From contig CM019065.1 in NCBI GenBank assembly GCA_009667805.1, positions 150,138,101 through 150,202,100 of the forward strand: a stretch of DNA of 64,000 bases, in the 5' to 3' direction. Position 1 is the stretch's first letter; each line of letters opens with the position of its first letter. A program made the position numbers and the translations under genes. This document shows positions 8,220 through 23,200 of this stretch, in pieces. This DNA comes from Leptobrachium leishanense (taxonomy: Eukaryota; Chordata; Amphibia; Anura; Megophryidae). The notes beneath the pieces were generated by a model. That model was not told the origin of the DNA. It saw only the letters and a list, made by a program, of their open reading frames with translations, and did not search any database.

Positions 8220-11200
8220 CTGGAAAACAAAATAGTCTGGTCACGAAGGGACAAACTATCACAGGGTCCAAAGTTAACTTGGTTAAATATTAAGCATGCC
8301 CAGAGCATGAGTAAATAACTACAGGCCAAAAGTGCACCTGATTAAAATCATAGGCAGCATTTAGATTTTTATTTTTTATTAAACAAGCATGCTCTTGGTG
8401 ACCTATGCATATCACTCTGAGAACTTTACTATGCCTTAGGTGCAGATTTAATGGGTTGTTTCAACAAGGTGTCCAGTGCTAATCTGGGGCTGTTCCCACA
8501 GGAACTAGAAATTGCTGCCAAGCCCCCCCCCCCCCCCCAATTCTACAGTGAGGATTGGGTTTTAAACTTATGCTGGGTAAGTGTAGGGAGCCCTCCTGGT
8601 GTAATGGATGACTGTGGGTGCAAACCCCCCGTGCCTAGTTATGCATAAGCTTTAAAGGGCTATTGATAAAAAAAAAGGTTTACAGTGGTTTTTTTTTTTT
8701 TTTTTTTTTTAAGCAAGCATTTTAACTCCTCTTCTGGCCCCTATATTTATTTTTTATTCTCATCTGCTCCATTACCCCATCCAAGCTTCACATGCACTAG
8801 TGCAAGCAGCAGCTCAGACTGGGGAAACTGAATATTTAGCTATCTCTGCCACTGAACGCAAAACACACGCTCACTTGTGCTTTCATGGTTTACATACTCC
8901 TAGGCTGGGGGCACACGGGACATCTTTTTTGGGCGCTGTAACGCGTGTTAAATGATGCACGCGTGCATTTAAAATGGCAGACATCAGAGGCCAGACAATA
9001 CGTTATTTTTTTTTTTTTTTGACGCCCGTTGTATAAACAGACTTGAGTCTTTCAATAAAGTTGAAAGACCATGAAAAAAATTGTTTTCTCGATGGAGGGG
9101 AGAGATGTGCTGTTTTATTCTTTTGGCATATGGATATTTGCAGCGACTTGAGGAAAAGGGTGGGGGGGGGGTGTCCCACTCCACCGAATGAGGACATCCC
9201 CCACAGTGAAGTGCCTCAAACATCAAGACCTTTTTATGAGGGGGGGGGGGGGGGGACCTATATTCAATACCTACCTAGTGGACAGAGGACAAAAGTACCA
9301 AACTTGGTGCACACGGGACAGTGCCTGACACACACCAAGTCCGCATTCGCGACACCAGATGTGTCAAACCTAGCACAACAGGTGTTACAGTTTGACGGCA
9401 GTCTGCAGCGCGCACTATTCTTGTGTGCACCCGGCCTAATTATATGCAATAACACGTTACTAACACAGCTGCAGTATGAAGGTGGCTGAGGGGCACACTC
9501 AGTGTAAAAGGTTGTAAGGCAAAACACTACAAGGAGCTTCTAGGCTGATGTCCAGGGTCTACATGTAGGTTGGTTGATTGATTCCTTGACCCTAACTGCA
9601 ATTTACACCCCCCCCCCCCCCAAAATGATTAGCATGGTTTAACAAATCTGCCTTTCAAATGGTGCAGATCTTGGCGCTAGAAACACTAACCAGTGCACCT
9701 GTCACCTAATCCATAAAACCACCCAGGCAGGATTTATGCACATGCTGTATTTTTAGACATGATGGATCCTGTAATCCATAGCCCTTACACAGCACTTGGT
9801 GCAGAAAACTCCTTTTAATACTTTGGTCATAAAATGCCTGCTCAACTAGTTTTAACACCACATTCACCTCCATCAAAAAGGGCAAGTGGGATTAGACTAT
9901 TTAAAAAAAATAAAAGTGCCAGAGCAGCTTTGTAGTATCTCCCTCCCCAGTAGAAAAGAGTTCCTGTAATGGAAATGTTTAAATGCTCAAGGTCTCCACA
10001 GGTCAGCAGTCTGACACTGGCAGAGAGAATCTGGTTACCAAGTGACCTCATGTCAATAGTATCCATGAGTTATAGTGGGATGAACAGGCTGACCGTCCAA
10101 GAACTTGGACTGGGAAGTGCAAGATGGGCTCCTCAATAAAACCAAAGGCATTAATGAAGGGGGGTGGGGCCTTATTTTCCCAGAAAATATATAAAATAAT
10201 TTAGGTTTAAACACTTAAGCCAACAATGACTGTCAATATGGAGCTGTACAAATAATTGTTCTAATTTTACTTCCACCTGTTTAAGTGGGATGGAAAAATA
10301 CAGCTCTATAAACCCAAAATTTGCCTTTTTTTTTACTGGTTAAGTGCATGGTTTATGCTGCAATTTCCTACTAACTAAAACCAGCCAGAACGCTACCCAA
10401 GACCTGATGCACCAGCACTCGTCAGTATTTGATCCTTCAGCCAATGTCCATACAAGGTCTAGGATTCTTGTGCATTTGTGCTCTGTCCAGAACAATAGTG
10501 CAGAGGCTGGCACGCATGTGATGTGATGTCATCTCTGATGACCAGATAATAATTGAGCACAGCTGTAGGGGAATTTATAAAGGCTCTAGAACTTGTTATC
10601 CTGTGTATGACCCTGGATTGTGAACCACCCCATTACCTCTACACCCTCCTGTACTGTGAACTTGTTAGAATACATAATTGTGGAGTGTAACAGTTCCCTA
10701 TACCCAACTGGATCACATCTGTTAATACTGCTCCCTTGCCTGGCCCCGTTTCCCACCAGCAGTCTTTTGTGCTTTTCTCCAGCCCTTAGCTGAAGCTTAA
10801 AGATGAGCACACTGACAGTGCGGTGATAACATTTCTCAGAAATGAGTCAGCACACAGATCTTGAAGGTAAAACAGTGACTCAGCCTTTAACCCTTTTCTG
10901 CTGAGGGGTGTACTATGCTGTCCCCACAGTGGATGGACCATAACGCTGTGGGATGGCATAGCATACCCCACTGGCATCTGCAGCCTGTGATGGCCATGCC
11001 CACCAGTTGGCACACACCATGCACACAGGCTGTCCCCCTGCAGCCAATGAGACTCCTCACGTCAGCTGTGTAGGCGGGCCACAGCAGTCGGTTAGTGTCC
11101 CTGCCAGCGTTAAAGCCCTCCGGCCGGGCATAATCTGCTCAGCCGTAAAGGGGTTAACGAGCTTAATATATACAATGCAATCAGAGACTTAGAGGCTCAT

Positions 11201-14200
11201 GGAAAATCCCTCCCTGGTGTCTTACAGAATTGGCTCCGGAATCACTGCCTGGCATCTTGACGTCAGGGACATCATTAGACCAGGGACAGAAAAGGGAATC
11301 AACTTTGGTCAGCAAGATGCGTAATGTTCCAACAAAACAGATCACTAGGACAAAAGCAGATTGTGAGGATAAAGTGGGGATTCAAGTTATACCGTGTCAT
11401 AACTGGGCAATGTTTGCCAGACACACAAAGACCTCTCCTACCCAACAGAAATAAACATTCTAGATGGGGAAAGTTGGAAAGGGGTACAATGACCCACACA
11501 GTAATCCTATTAGCAGATAAACATAGACAGTATTCATGCATAGCACAGATGATAAAGTCACCCTATACCTACAGTACTAGGTGCAGGGTGACTTCAACAT
11601 TGTAGAGGGCAGGGAAGCAATATAGAACATCAGGCCTTCACCTCCCAAATGCATTTCTAGGTCCCTGTACTCCAAGTTCAAAGTTAGTCCTGGTCATTCA
11701 TGTGAAGAGAGTAACTAATTGCTATGCTGTGCCTGTACACCCTACTGTACCACAAAACTTGTTATCCCTATTATTGTGCATGACCGGGCCTGGACACTTG
11801 ACCCTTCTCTGATCGCCTCCACCCTTCTTGACCCTTGTATTTACTACACCTGTGATACCGACTACGATCCACAGCTGCCTCCCTCGACCCCTGATAAGTT
11901 TTCTCAGTCACCAGCCCAGACCCAACCCTGGAACCTTGTATACACCATCTCCTCCTGTTGAGATGCTTAATACCAGAATGCCTACACACCCTCAATATCA
12001 GTCCCACATTCCTGGAATTGAGGAAATGCCCCGATCATTGACTGTTGGTCTGTTCATATGATAACAGGAACCAGACTTTGCTTTTTGGCTTCCTCAGCTC
12101 TGGGCCCCGGCCCAGGAAAGTGTCAGACATTCCAATGCAAAAGGAATATTCCAAAAGGTATTGTCAGAGAGGTGATAAGGAGGAGCGTGGAAAATTCATA
12201 TGTGGAGTATACTGCATGAAGACAGAAAGGAAGATGGCATAAGGCAGTGGCGCACTAAGGTGACAGCTGGGCAAGAGTGCATATAGCCAGCTTTCACCCT
12301 TCAGGGCTGGCCCATCCATGCAGCAATGCCATCTGTGCTTCCAAACCACAAATGATCTGGGCTTCCAGGCAGACAATCTACCTCCCTGTCCCCATGCTGG
12401 AGGAAGAGGAGTGGGATGAGCAGGGCTACAGAAGGAGGGGTGTGTGTGTGTTTTGTGTCAGTGTGTGCAGTGTCGGGGTGTGATACATGTGTAGGTGCAG
12501 TGTCAGTGTTATGTGTGCAGTGTCGGGGGGGGAGATACACATGTAGGTGCAGCGAGAGTGTGGAGTGTCAGTGTTTTGTCAATGAGAATGTGTCCTGTCT
12601 GTGCGCAGTGTAAATATGTGTTTGCTGTGTGAAAGAGACCGCTGTATGATGGAGAATGAATCCTGTATGAAAGTGTTTTATTGCTGTGCAGCTCTGTGAT
12701 ACACTGCACATCACTGAATCAGAGCTGCACAGCAATAAAACTCAATAATGTACGGTGTGTGGATGTGAGTTTTATTGCTATGCAGCTCTGTGATACATAA
12801 TGTACAGTGTGTATGAACGTGAGCTTTATAGCTCTGAAATGCGTGGGTGTGATTTTTTTTGGGGGGGGGGAAGCATTTCATTCTTGGACCTAGACAGCAC
12901 AATTTCTTGGGCCGGACCCATTTTACATAGTTACATAAGCTGAAAAAAGACGTGCGTCCATCGGGTTCAGCCTTTCACACATCACCTACTGCTGTTGATC
13001 CAAAATAAGGCAAAAAACCCAGTCTGAAGCGCTCGCCAATATGCAACACGCTGGGAAAAAAATCCTCCTTGACCCCAGAATGGCAGTCAGATTTCTCCTT
13101 GGATCAAGAAGCTTTTACCCACATTAAATATTGTAAGCCCTAATATTATGTTTTTGCAGGAAGTCATCCAGTCGTTGCTTAAAAGTCTGTACACTGTACA
13201 GACTCTGACCCAACCACCTCAACAGGCAGGGAATTCCACAGCTTTATTTTTCTCACCATAAAATAACCCTTCCTATGCTTTAGGCTGAATTTCCTTTCGT
13301 CCAGTCTAAATGGGTGACCTCGTGTCCTGTGTATAGTCCTATTAATGAATAGGTTTCCAGACAATGGTTTATAATGGCCCTGTATATATTTATATAAAGT
13401 TATCAGATCCCCTCTAAGGCGCTGCTTCTCTAAACAGGTTTAACCCCTTCCCTGCGGAAGACGTGTGGGGAACATCATGGGGTTCTGCTATTTGCGGAGG
13501 ACGTTCCCCACACGTCTTCCGCTAAGCGGGCTCTCCGGGGTTATACTCACCTCTCTCCTCCAGGGTCCTGGACGTTAAACTGCATGGCAACACGGACGTG
13601 ATCACTGTGTTCATCTGACACAGGCCTAAGGATACATTGAGATTTCTCTCGTTTTCAAGCATGTAATTTCTCAGAAAAAAAAAAGGTAACAGGTTCCCAA
13701 TTCAAATTTTTTTTTTAACAAGCATACCCCATAGAATATATAACTGCAAAGGCTCGGATGATAAAATGTGTGGGGGGGGGGGGGGAATCATTTTATATAC
13801 TGTAGGGGATTGGAAATGCAAATTTTTTGTCATACTAAATGATATTATATATCTTTTTTTCGGCAGATTCATAATATGTGTTGTATAATAGAACATGTTT
13901 AAACGCAATTTGAAGTCATGAGTAAAAATGAGCTCAGCACAGAGGAGAAATGGCTCAGCAGTGAAGGGGTTAAGCTTGCTAGCCTTTCCTCATAACATAA
14001 TTTAGTAGCCCGTCTCTGCACTTTTTGTAGCGCCATAATATCCTTTAAGACAGGTGCCCCTGGCAATTTTGTTTTGCACAAAATTAAAATTCTTTCACCT
14101 CGTTGAGGTGGATCATTGAACTGCATTTTTGCCTTTTTTCCCTTGAGGGGGGTGTGCAAAAGGGAGCATCTGCCCTGGGTGCCATATATGACAAATATGC

Positions 14201-17200
14201 CCCTGCCATAAAAGGTGCAAACATCTGGTGTTGACAGAAAGGAAGTCAGAGTTTGGGCCTAGATGCGACAAATTGAGCCAGGACTGGGCCCAGGAACATT
14301 TTTGAGGTAAAGAGGAGAAGGAATTAATCTCTATATCCTTCCTGATAGTACTATAGTACTGAGCATGAGCAGTTTAATTGTAGGACACTTTTTAATGCGT
14401 AAGGAAGAATATTATACCTTTGAGTACTCCAAGCACAGGAAATCTAAGCAGAGGTTCAGGAAAAAACTAAGCCGAGGGGAGTCAATCCCACCTACCACCC
14501 CCCCCCCCCCACTCAGAGGGGGCAGGGAGGCGACAGCAGTGTGACAATTCATTTTAAGGGACACTAAGTGATGCTGAACCTTTTTGGGCCTGAGTGCCCA
14601 AACTAGATCACTAAACCAGCTTATGTGTCTCAAAGTTCCAACCCTGCAATTAGCCCAATTAGACTCCTACACACCCTTATTATATATCTATATGGGCCCC
14701 TACAAACCCATTTTTCCTAATTTTATGTCCTATTATAGAATTTCCACATTCCTCCATTTTATTATTTCCTAATCCCCCAATTTTATTATTTCCTTATTTC
14801 CCCTATTTTATTACCCGCCCAAATTGTATGCGCGTATCACAGAGCTCCACAGTGCAGCATCATTGTTCACTTTATAATTGAAAAGTGAAGAGTAGTGCTG
14901 CAATAAAAAAAAAAAAAAGGAATATTTAATTTAATTTTTTATTTTTACATGAAACCTGGTCATGTTACCTCACTTGGCTTACATGAGTCCGTAAATATGA
15001 CCCCTGTATCTTCTCCATAGGGAATCCCCCCCCATAGGGAATTCCCTGCCCGGCAGGGGAAAGTCCCACATCTGACGTCATCACGCCCATACGTGATAAC
15101 GTCAGGTCCCGCAGGTGGGGCTGAAATCCAATAAGTCAGTTCCCTGCTGTAAAAGTTCGTGCTGGCGCCGATCAGCGCAACTTCTACCTTGGGCTGCATA
15201 CGTCCTCAGCATCCTAGCAGAAGAGCGTCTGCCCTGCCAGTAGGTGCCGGTGCTGTGTACCGGCAGAAAAAAAGCTCAGGTAATGGCGAGCTTACGGCTC
15301 ACGTGCCAGCAAAGAAGGCCTCGTATGCCAGCTGTGGCACGCCTGCCATAGGTTCGCCATTGCTGCTCTAAGTGGTCACAGAGTGTAATCTTATCTGGAG
15401 TCCCTGTTTGAGGCTTGGGATTGTTGGGTTCCATATACATTGGCACTAGAGTTTATTTACTGCTATTTTATCATCGATTGGAAGGCTCCTTTCTCCACAA
15501 GTTTTTTTCAGTTTGGAAAATAAGGGGTAATTCACAAAGTAAAAGTAGAGAATTGATCATTGTGCCAAAAATAGTTGTGCCGTAGGAATGGAGTTGCACA
15601 CAATTATTCTAACTCAGCAGTTCACTGCTTAGTGTATTAGCCCTTTAGGACAAAGATGAGCAACCTTGGCCTCGCAGGTGTTTTGGAGCAACATATCCCA
15701 TGATACCATGTCGGCTCAAAGAGTGCCTGTGCATTGAGGGAAATGTAGTTCCAAAACATCTGGGAGGCCAATGATGCTGACCCTGCCTTAGCATTTCAAA
15801 AGCAAATTATATACCGTTACAGTATTAGGTGTGTGGCTCTATTAAATAATAAAAAACATTGCATACAAGGTACTATTCACAAAGTATTTGCATTTCGGCT
15901 CACTTCAATGATTCCATTTTGCTGAAAATTTGGTGGTGAATTCACTATTTCGAATGGTCACAGTACTTTGCCAAAATTGGAGTCACTGAAGCAGTTATTT
16001 GACATCAGCGAAAAGCACCAAACGCCACCCAACTGAAAAGAAAAAAAGTCTCCTATTCTCCTAATAGAAGCTTAAATCAAAAAGGTTTTAAAAATGTGTT
16101 CAAATAAAAAAGGTCCTTTAAAACCTTTATAAAAAGGTCTGTCACAAAAGTATTTTTAAATCCATTAAAATAAAATGGAGTTTTGCAATAAAGAATAAAT
16201 GGTCTTTAACAAAGATATTCAATGTTCTTGAACCCAGGACATACTTGAAAACGAGAGAAATCTCAATGTATCCTTCCTGGTAAAATACTTTGCAAATAAA
16301 TATTCCGTTTAATACATTATTAATCTTTATGTATAAAGCGCCAGCATATTCCGCAGCGCTGTACAATAGGCACAGTATAGACAGGGTTACAATACATTGA
16401 ACAACATTTGACAAAACCAGTACAGGAGGAGATGAGGGCCCTATTCCCGTAGGAACTCACACTCTAGAAGGGTTGGGGTTGGAAACAGGAGGAGAGGACT
16501 GCAAGGTGAGAGTGTGGTGGACTGCTAGTGTCAGTGAGCCGTTGGTAGACTTCCCTAAATAGGAATGTTTTAAGGGAGCGTTTGAAGGAAGGGAAACTAG
16601 GGGAAAGTCTGACTGTGCGAGGGAGAGTGTTCCAGAGAATGGGGGCTGCGTGTGACAAATACTGCAGTCTTTCATGGGAAGAGGTGATGCAGGGAGAAGC
16701 TAGGCCCAGGTCACGGTTTGACTTTAGGAAGCGGGCTGGGGTGCATTTGGTGACTAATGAGGACAGGTAGGGAGGAGCTGAGTTAGTGAGAGCTTTGTAG
16801 GTCAGGGTAAGGATTTTGAATTTAATTCTGCATGGATGGGGAGCCAGTGAAGGGACTCGCAGAGAGGAGCGGCAGAGAGACTGGCGGGTGAGGTGGATGA
16901 GCCTGGCGGAGGCATTCAGAATGGATTGTAGGCGGGAGAGAGGGAGGCCAGATAAGAGATTATTAGAATAGTCAAATTGGGAGATTACAAGGGCGTGGAT
17001 AAATTGTTTTGTGGTGTCAGCAGTAAGAAATGGCTGAATCCTGGAAATATTGCGTAGTTGGTAGCGGCTGGAGGAGGAAAGAGACTGGATGTGGGGGATG
17101 AAGGAAAGAGCCGAGTCAAGTGTAACTCTGAGACAGCGAACCTGGTTTGATGGGGAGACAGTGATACCCTCCACCGTGATAGAAAAGTCAGGAGGCGGTG

Positions 17201-20200
17201 AGGTATTAGAGGGAGGATTCGCCTGATTAAACCAGTCAAATTGAAACACCTAAAATCAGGTCAGGAAGTGTCGGTTGTCTGAATAGATGACTCGATTGTC
17301 CCATTGGAAACCATTTTGGTGCTGTCGAATTGCAGCGTATTTCACTGTCAAGCCACTTGTATTTGGAGAATTGACAGCTTTGTGAATAAACAAATTGCCC
17401 TGAAATTGCACTTATGGTGAAATTCAGCGGCAATTTCGGAGTTAGTGAATAACCTCTTAAGTGTCAGTAGATTTCCTGTTAGAACAGCTGACTGGTGAAA
17501 GAAAAAAAAAACATGAAAAGCTTTAAATAGGCGCCACCTGTCTTGTTGTTCCAGCCATCAGCACCATTAGGATGAACATGCCTGGCAGAGCTCTTAGACG
17601 GCAGATTCCTGGAGTCACGTTTAGGGGGCACTAAAAATGAGTGACACCAGGACTAAATATGGTTATCCGTTAAAAGAAAGAAAGAAAATAAGAAATAAAT
17701 AAAAAGCCATTTCAAGGCTGCATGGATAATGAATGCAAAGAGATATTCCTACCCAAGACACTAGGGATTCAATGGACGTCTCTTCTGCAGTTCTACATGT
17801 TTCATCTAAAAGGATTCAGACAAACTCATTAGGGGTTATTCACTAAACACCATTTTCCCAGTGTTGCAGAACCTGCAGGTCACAAAAATAAACTCCAAAC
17901 AGAAACAGATGGAGCTCTACGGTGAAGCTTCTCCTGTTGCTGTTTGGATTTTAGTGGACAACCCATATAGCCTGTGGACAACTACATATACACAGAAACC
18001 CCACAGGCTCAACAGACCCCCTCCACCTGAGCCACTGCTCCTTCATGGGACCGCACTCCCATCACAGTCAGCCACAGTACATACCAAGAAGAAGAAGCCG
18101 GCTCCAGAGTGGGTGTAAGATGCAAAATTATTATTATTCTTCTGTTGTTTTTGGAATAAATATTTTGTATCTTACACCCACTCTGGAGCCGGCTTCTTCT
18201 TGGTATATACTGGTACTTAAATTAGGGTTTACAGATCAGCCAGTATTTTCCTGGACATAATCTGTATTCATGCAGGGGGCACAGGGAATCTTCATCCTTG
18301 CAACATGGATTTCCCTCTTGCATTAGATGAATTATACATTTCCCCCTTAAGACAGGGGGATCTGGGATTTCTCTTAAGGGGTTATTCAAAGACAGCCGAA
18401 TTGGCCACTGAATTGCACTAGGGCTGAAACAACTAAAAAAATCGATGAATCGACAACTAACTGAAAATGAAAATATTCGATAATGAGAATAGTTGCAACT
18501 AATTGGCTGTCGATTAATCGTTTTGTGCACTGTTTATAGAGTCAGACGGAGTTAAACATTACAACCTCTTATTCAGTGCTAAATGGAGAAGACGCGCCAC
18601 TGCTTTTTAGGATTTAGTTCCAGGGTTATGTCAGACTTAACTAGTTTGTTTTTATTTGGTTTACAATTGCAGAAGCGCTATAACACAAACCCTGGGATAC
18701 TGCCACTGGGTATGCACTGTACCGCTGGTGTTTTATCCTTACGTGAAGCTGGAGTCCTGTGTCACAACCTCAACCTGCCTGCCACCCCTTCTTTGGTCCA
18801 GTCCCTTCCCACACTCAGGTCCAGTCTTTTGCCCAAACTGGCTCCCTCTCACACTCAGGTCAAGTCCCTTCAACAACCTCACTCCCTTCCACCTCCGGAG
18901 CCTCTGCCCACTCAGTTTCTCATGAAAATTATTGTATAGGGACACTTCTAAGCTAAAGTGGTCAGGCTGTGATGAGTGACCCCCCGTTCTCACCCTGCTT
19001 TTGCGCTGACATCATCATGTCTGAGCACTTGTAGCAGCATTTCTGGAGAAAGCAGACATGGGCTTTAGCTGCATGCACAGAATCAATCCATCACTCTGAC
19101 CAGGTGCTCGTGTACACTGTAAGCAAAAAATCTGCATATGTACATACGAATGTTATGCAGACTACGCAAATTGCTTACGAAAAAAGGAGGGGAAGGCAGG
19201 GGTTTATTTCTTCATAATGTTCCTTTTAAACGAAACAAAAAAAATTGTATTATCAGATGAATCGAAAAAATAAAAAAAATGGCCAACTAAATCGATTATG
19301 AAAATAATCATTAGTTGCACCGAACGGTGAATTTCGTGGCAATTCAACTAATCAAAAAGCTGACAATTGCCAAATATTGAAGAAATGCCAGCGAAACATG
19401 GAGCAGTTCGGCGGCAGTGAACTCCCCATAGAGAAGCAATGGTTATTCAAAGAACGTCGATCAGCAGGAAAAAGTTGGAGAAATGCCCAGATTTTTGGTG
19501 GTTTCGTTCGACGGGTTTAAACAGGCGAATCCCATAGGTTTCGATGCAAAGAATGTTCTCATTTTACTTTTCATCTGCAGCAAAAAGTCTTTGATTATTT
19601 TTTGTAATTTTTGGCAAACATTGATTTTTTTTTTTTAAATCGCTTTTTTTTATTCTGTAACAGACCATTTTATTGTTATTCATAGGACCTTATATATTAT
19701 TTCCATGCATTATTGTTTTTTTTTTAAAGCTTGAGGTCTTTTTTTTCTACCCCTGTTCGGCGGCTGGTTGGTTTTTTTTAGCGGCGTTGGGCGGGTTGTC
19801 GGCTGCGTTCGGAGCAATTTGGGGACCCTGCGGTGAATGCCGAATTCACTGCAGGGCCGGAAAATTGAGGTCGACGAAGGAGAGGGCACCGAAATGTCAG
19901 TGCTCTGTGAATAAACCCTTAGTTTAAATTGCCACCAGCACATGTATTTTACATACTGCAGCATTACATTTCTTTGACTGCCTCCAAGCATGAATAATTT
20001 GCAAGTGTCCAAAAAACAAAACAAAAAGTATCAGGAAACCCTGGCTTAAGTCCCTGAGTTGAGCACTTAAGTCCTGGAATACGATTCTTTAAATTCTATC
20101 AGGGTTATTCAGCGAGAGGTGAAAACCAGGAGAATGACTGCAGAAGTGAAAATTCTAGGTCAAAATAGCCAAACCAGAAAAATTCTCCTATTTATCTCAC

Positions 20201-23200
20201 TTTCCAAATCGGCTATTTGGTCTAGATTGTTTTCTTCTGCCAGTTCTCCTGGTTTTCACCTCTCTCTGAATAACCCTGTATGTCCTCAGAAATTACCATC
20301 TGCTCCCCATAACCATATTCTCAAGCACTGACTACACACAATTAACGTATCACACGGACTTAAGGTACAGCATACTACTTGCCTTCGTCGCATCAGATAA
20401 TATTTCTTTATGGCAAACCCTTCAAACCTCTGCAATACAGTTGCATTGCGTCTTCTCTCGGCCTCTGCTACTCGCATCTCCCTACGCAGGTAGGTAAGAA
20501 CTAGAGGATCAGCAACACTAACATCATCTATTGTTCCAGAAACGAGAGGCTGGAGTTCTGGAGGCAGCGGAGAGGTCTCTGAAAAAGGATAAAATCATTA
20601 TACAAGAGGTTGTCACAAAACAGCAGTATATAATGACATGTATACCACTGTATAGGAGGAAATCACTGAGGCCGTTCGATTTAGGAGTAGAGAAAGTCTT
20701 AAAGAGTCACTACCACCAAAAAAATAAATGTTCTTATTTTGCAGATATCTTACATGCACTTTGGTTTTCACTTTGGAAATATTTTACTCTATATGTGTCA
20801 CTGGGTGCATCAATGGTGTGATCTTTTGTGTTGTAAACTGCCCACCCTGTACATTTACAACATTTGCTCCTTGCTGTGTGGCATTGGTAATAGAATGGAG
20901 TCTATTGGTCGTTCACAGACTCACCTCATTGTATTGTGTGGGATGTATTCAAAAGGACATCACCAAATTAGAAATCTTTTAAGCTCCCGGTCAAATCTCA
21001 TTCAGGTGCCAACTCTTATCTTGAGTACAATACACCCCCTGCAGCCTTATCTAAACATTCCCTCCTCCACCTCATTAACTGTTAAATACTGAATGGGATA
21101 AAGCACAGCTGCAAAGTAAAACTTTTGCACAGATTTTGGTAAATGTTGCATCATGGCAAAAATCCACAAAATGGAAACAGGTGATCAAGTTTTTATTTTT
21201 TCCCCCCTTTTTATATGCAATTTCGTCAAAGAAGCAAAAACAGCAGCAGCATCTGTTTTATAATTTAGTTTTGTTTGTAATGCACAAGTAATCTAGCTAC
21301 AGCTTATGTAAATGGCAGTGTCCCTTATCGGAAGGGAAATATAATTTTAAGGGGAAAAAAAAATCTTGAGTGAAGGAATATGGGGGGGGGAACAAAAATC
21401 TGCTATTTTGGCCTACTTTTTACAAATCCTCTACCAATTCAAATGCTTCGTGAATAGGCTCTTAAATGCTTTACGAACCGCTGTATAACCCCAACTACTC
21501 AGCAATCAATGGCTAATGTAGGAAAAAGTATTCGATATCCTTCTGTCTGTACAATATTTTTCTACACAGTCTACAATGAGGATGGTTGCAGAGCACAGCC
21601 ATCCTGCGGTGTATGCAGCCTCCGATCAGAATCCCACCCCGCATCAGCCTCTCTCACCAGTTCCATTCTCCACTTTCTCCTTCAGTTCTCGGAGGCGAGT
21701 GAGGTTTTGCTCCAATGCCACCGCTGTGGTGTTCACATACATGTACATATAACACGAGGGACCGGGGGATGTGGTGAAAACTTTGTGATATTCACCAGCG
21801 GGTAACTGAAATAGGGTTATAAAATGTTAATCTTTTTTAAGTATTACAGTGAGAATAGAGATACAAGATAGTGCGTGGTGAAGAAAAAATAAAAAGGCAA
21901 GAATGCTTTCTTATCAGATCACTGGATAACCACTAAGGCTGGGGTCAGACTAACGCATTTTTAACGTGCGTTTAGGCGCACTTAATCACGGCCAGAGTAG
22001 CAGCAAATGATGGGCAATGACGGCCAATATACGAAGTACGGCCGCACGAAAGTGCAGCCGCGCAACGCAAGTGGCAAACGAACGCATTTTTTCGAGAACG
22101 CAGAACCGCTAGTACTGACAGAGAGTGCGCTGCGACGGCATAGCGGCGTGTGTGCATGATTAGGAGACGTCAGACGCTGCTAATGTCCTGCCAACATAAC
22201 GTCCAGACGCAAAAAGTGTTTTGACGATCCGTAAAAAATCACGCACATCGTATGACCGTTTTAGCGCATTCCGACGCACTTTTTACGGACGACGTGAAAA
22301 ATGTGTTTGTTTGACCCTAGCCTAAATTGTAGACACCGTTTCCTCCTCCACCAGAGACGTTAATGAACAGCTGCAAATGGAAAAGTCTTTTTCCATGTGC
22401 ACCAGTAGGAAATCGAAGACTAACAATGGGATAAATTTTTCCCCAGTCAGTGCTCGGTGCTTTTAGCAGGTAGTTAGTAAAAACAGTGCCCAGTGCACAA
22501 TATTTGCACTTTAAATAAAATGATAAATGAATTAAAAATAATAAAGATGACAGAAACAAAAAAATGAAAGATGATAAATAATATTGCATGGAACCTCTAA
22601 GGGAAAAAACACATTTTTTCGTACTATATTACAAAGTGCTGGTCAGCACGCACACGGGGTATATATTGATGGTTTTATGCAATATTCGGGAGGATTTATT
22701 GCCCTATCTTCTACCACCTATATTTCCCTCATTTATAAACAAAAGGATACACACATACTTTGGTGCCCACATGATCACCCTCCCGCTATTACAGCTAAGG
22801 CTGGGGTCAGACGAACGCAGTGCGAACGTGCGTGGAGCCGCACTTTATTACGGCCATGGTAGCAGCAAATGACGGTCAACATACAAAGTGCCGCCGCACA
22901 ACGCAAGTGGCAAACAAACGCATTTTTGCAAGAACGTCGAACCGCTAGTACTGACGCACAGAGTGCGCTGCGTCGGCATAGCGGCGTGTGTGCGTGATTT
23001 GGAGACGTCAGACGCTGCACATGTCCGGCCAACATCACGTCCATTTGTTTTTTATAGCTCAAAAATCACAGCCGTAATTGCGCACTGAGTGACCACTGTC
23101 GCGCCTTCTGTCAAAAAGTGCGTCCATGCGTCCAGACGCACTTTTTGACGGAAGACGTGAAAAATGCATTAGTCTGACCCTTGCCTAAACCACAAAGCCG

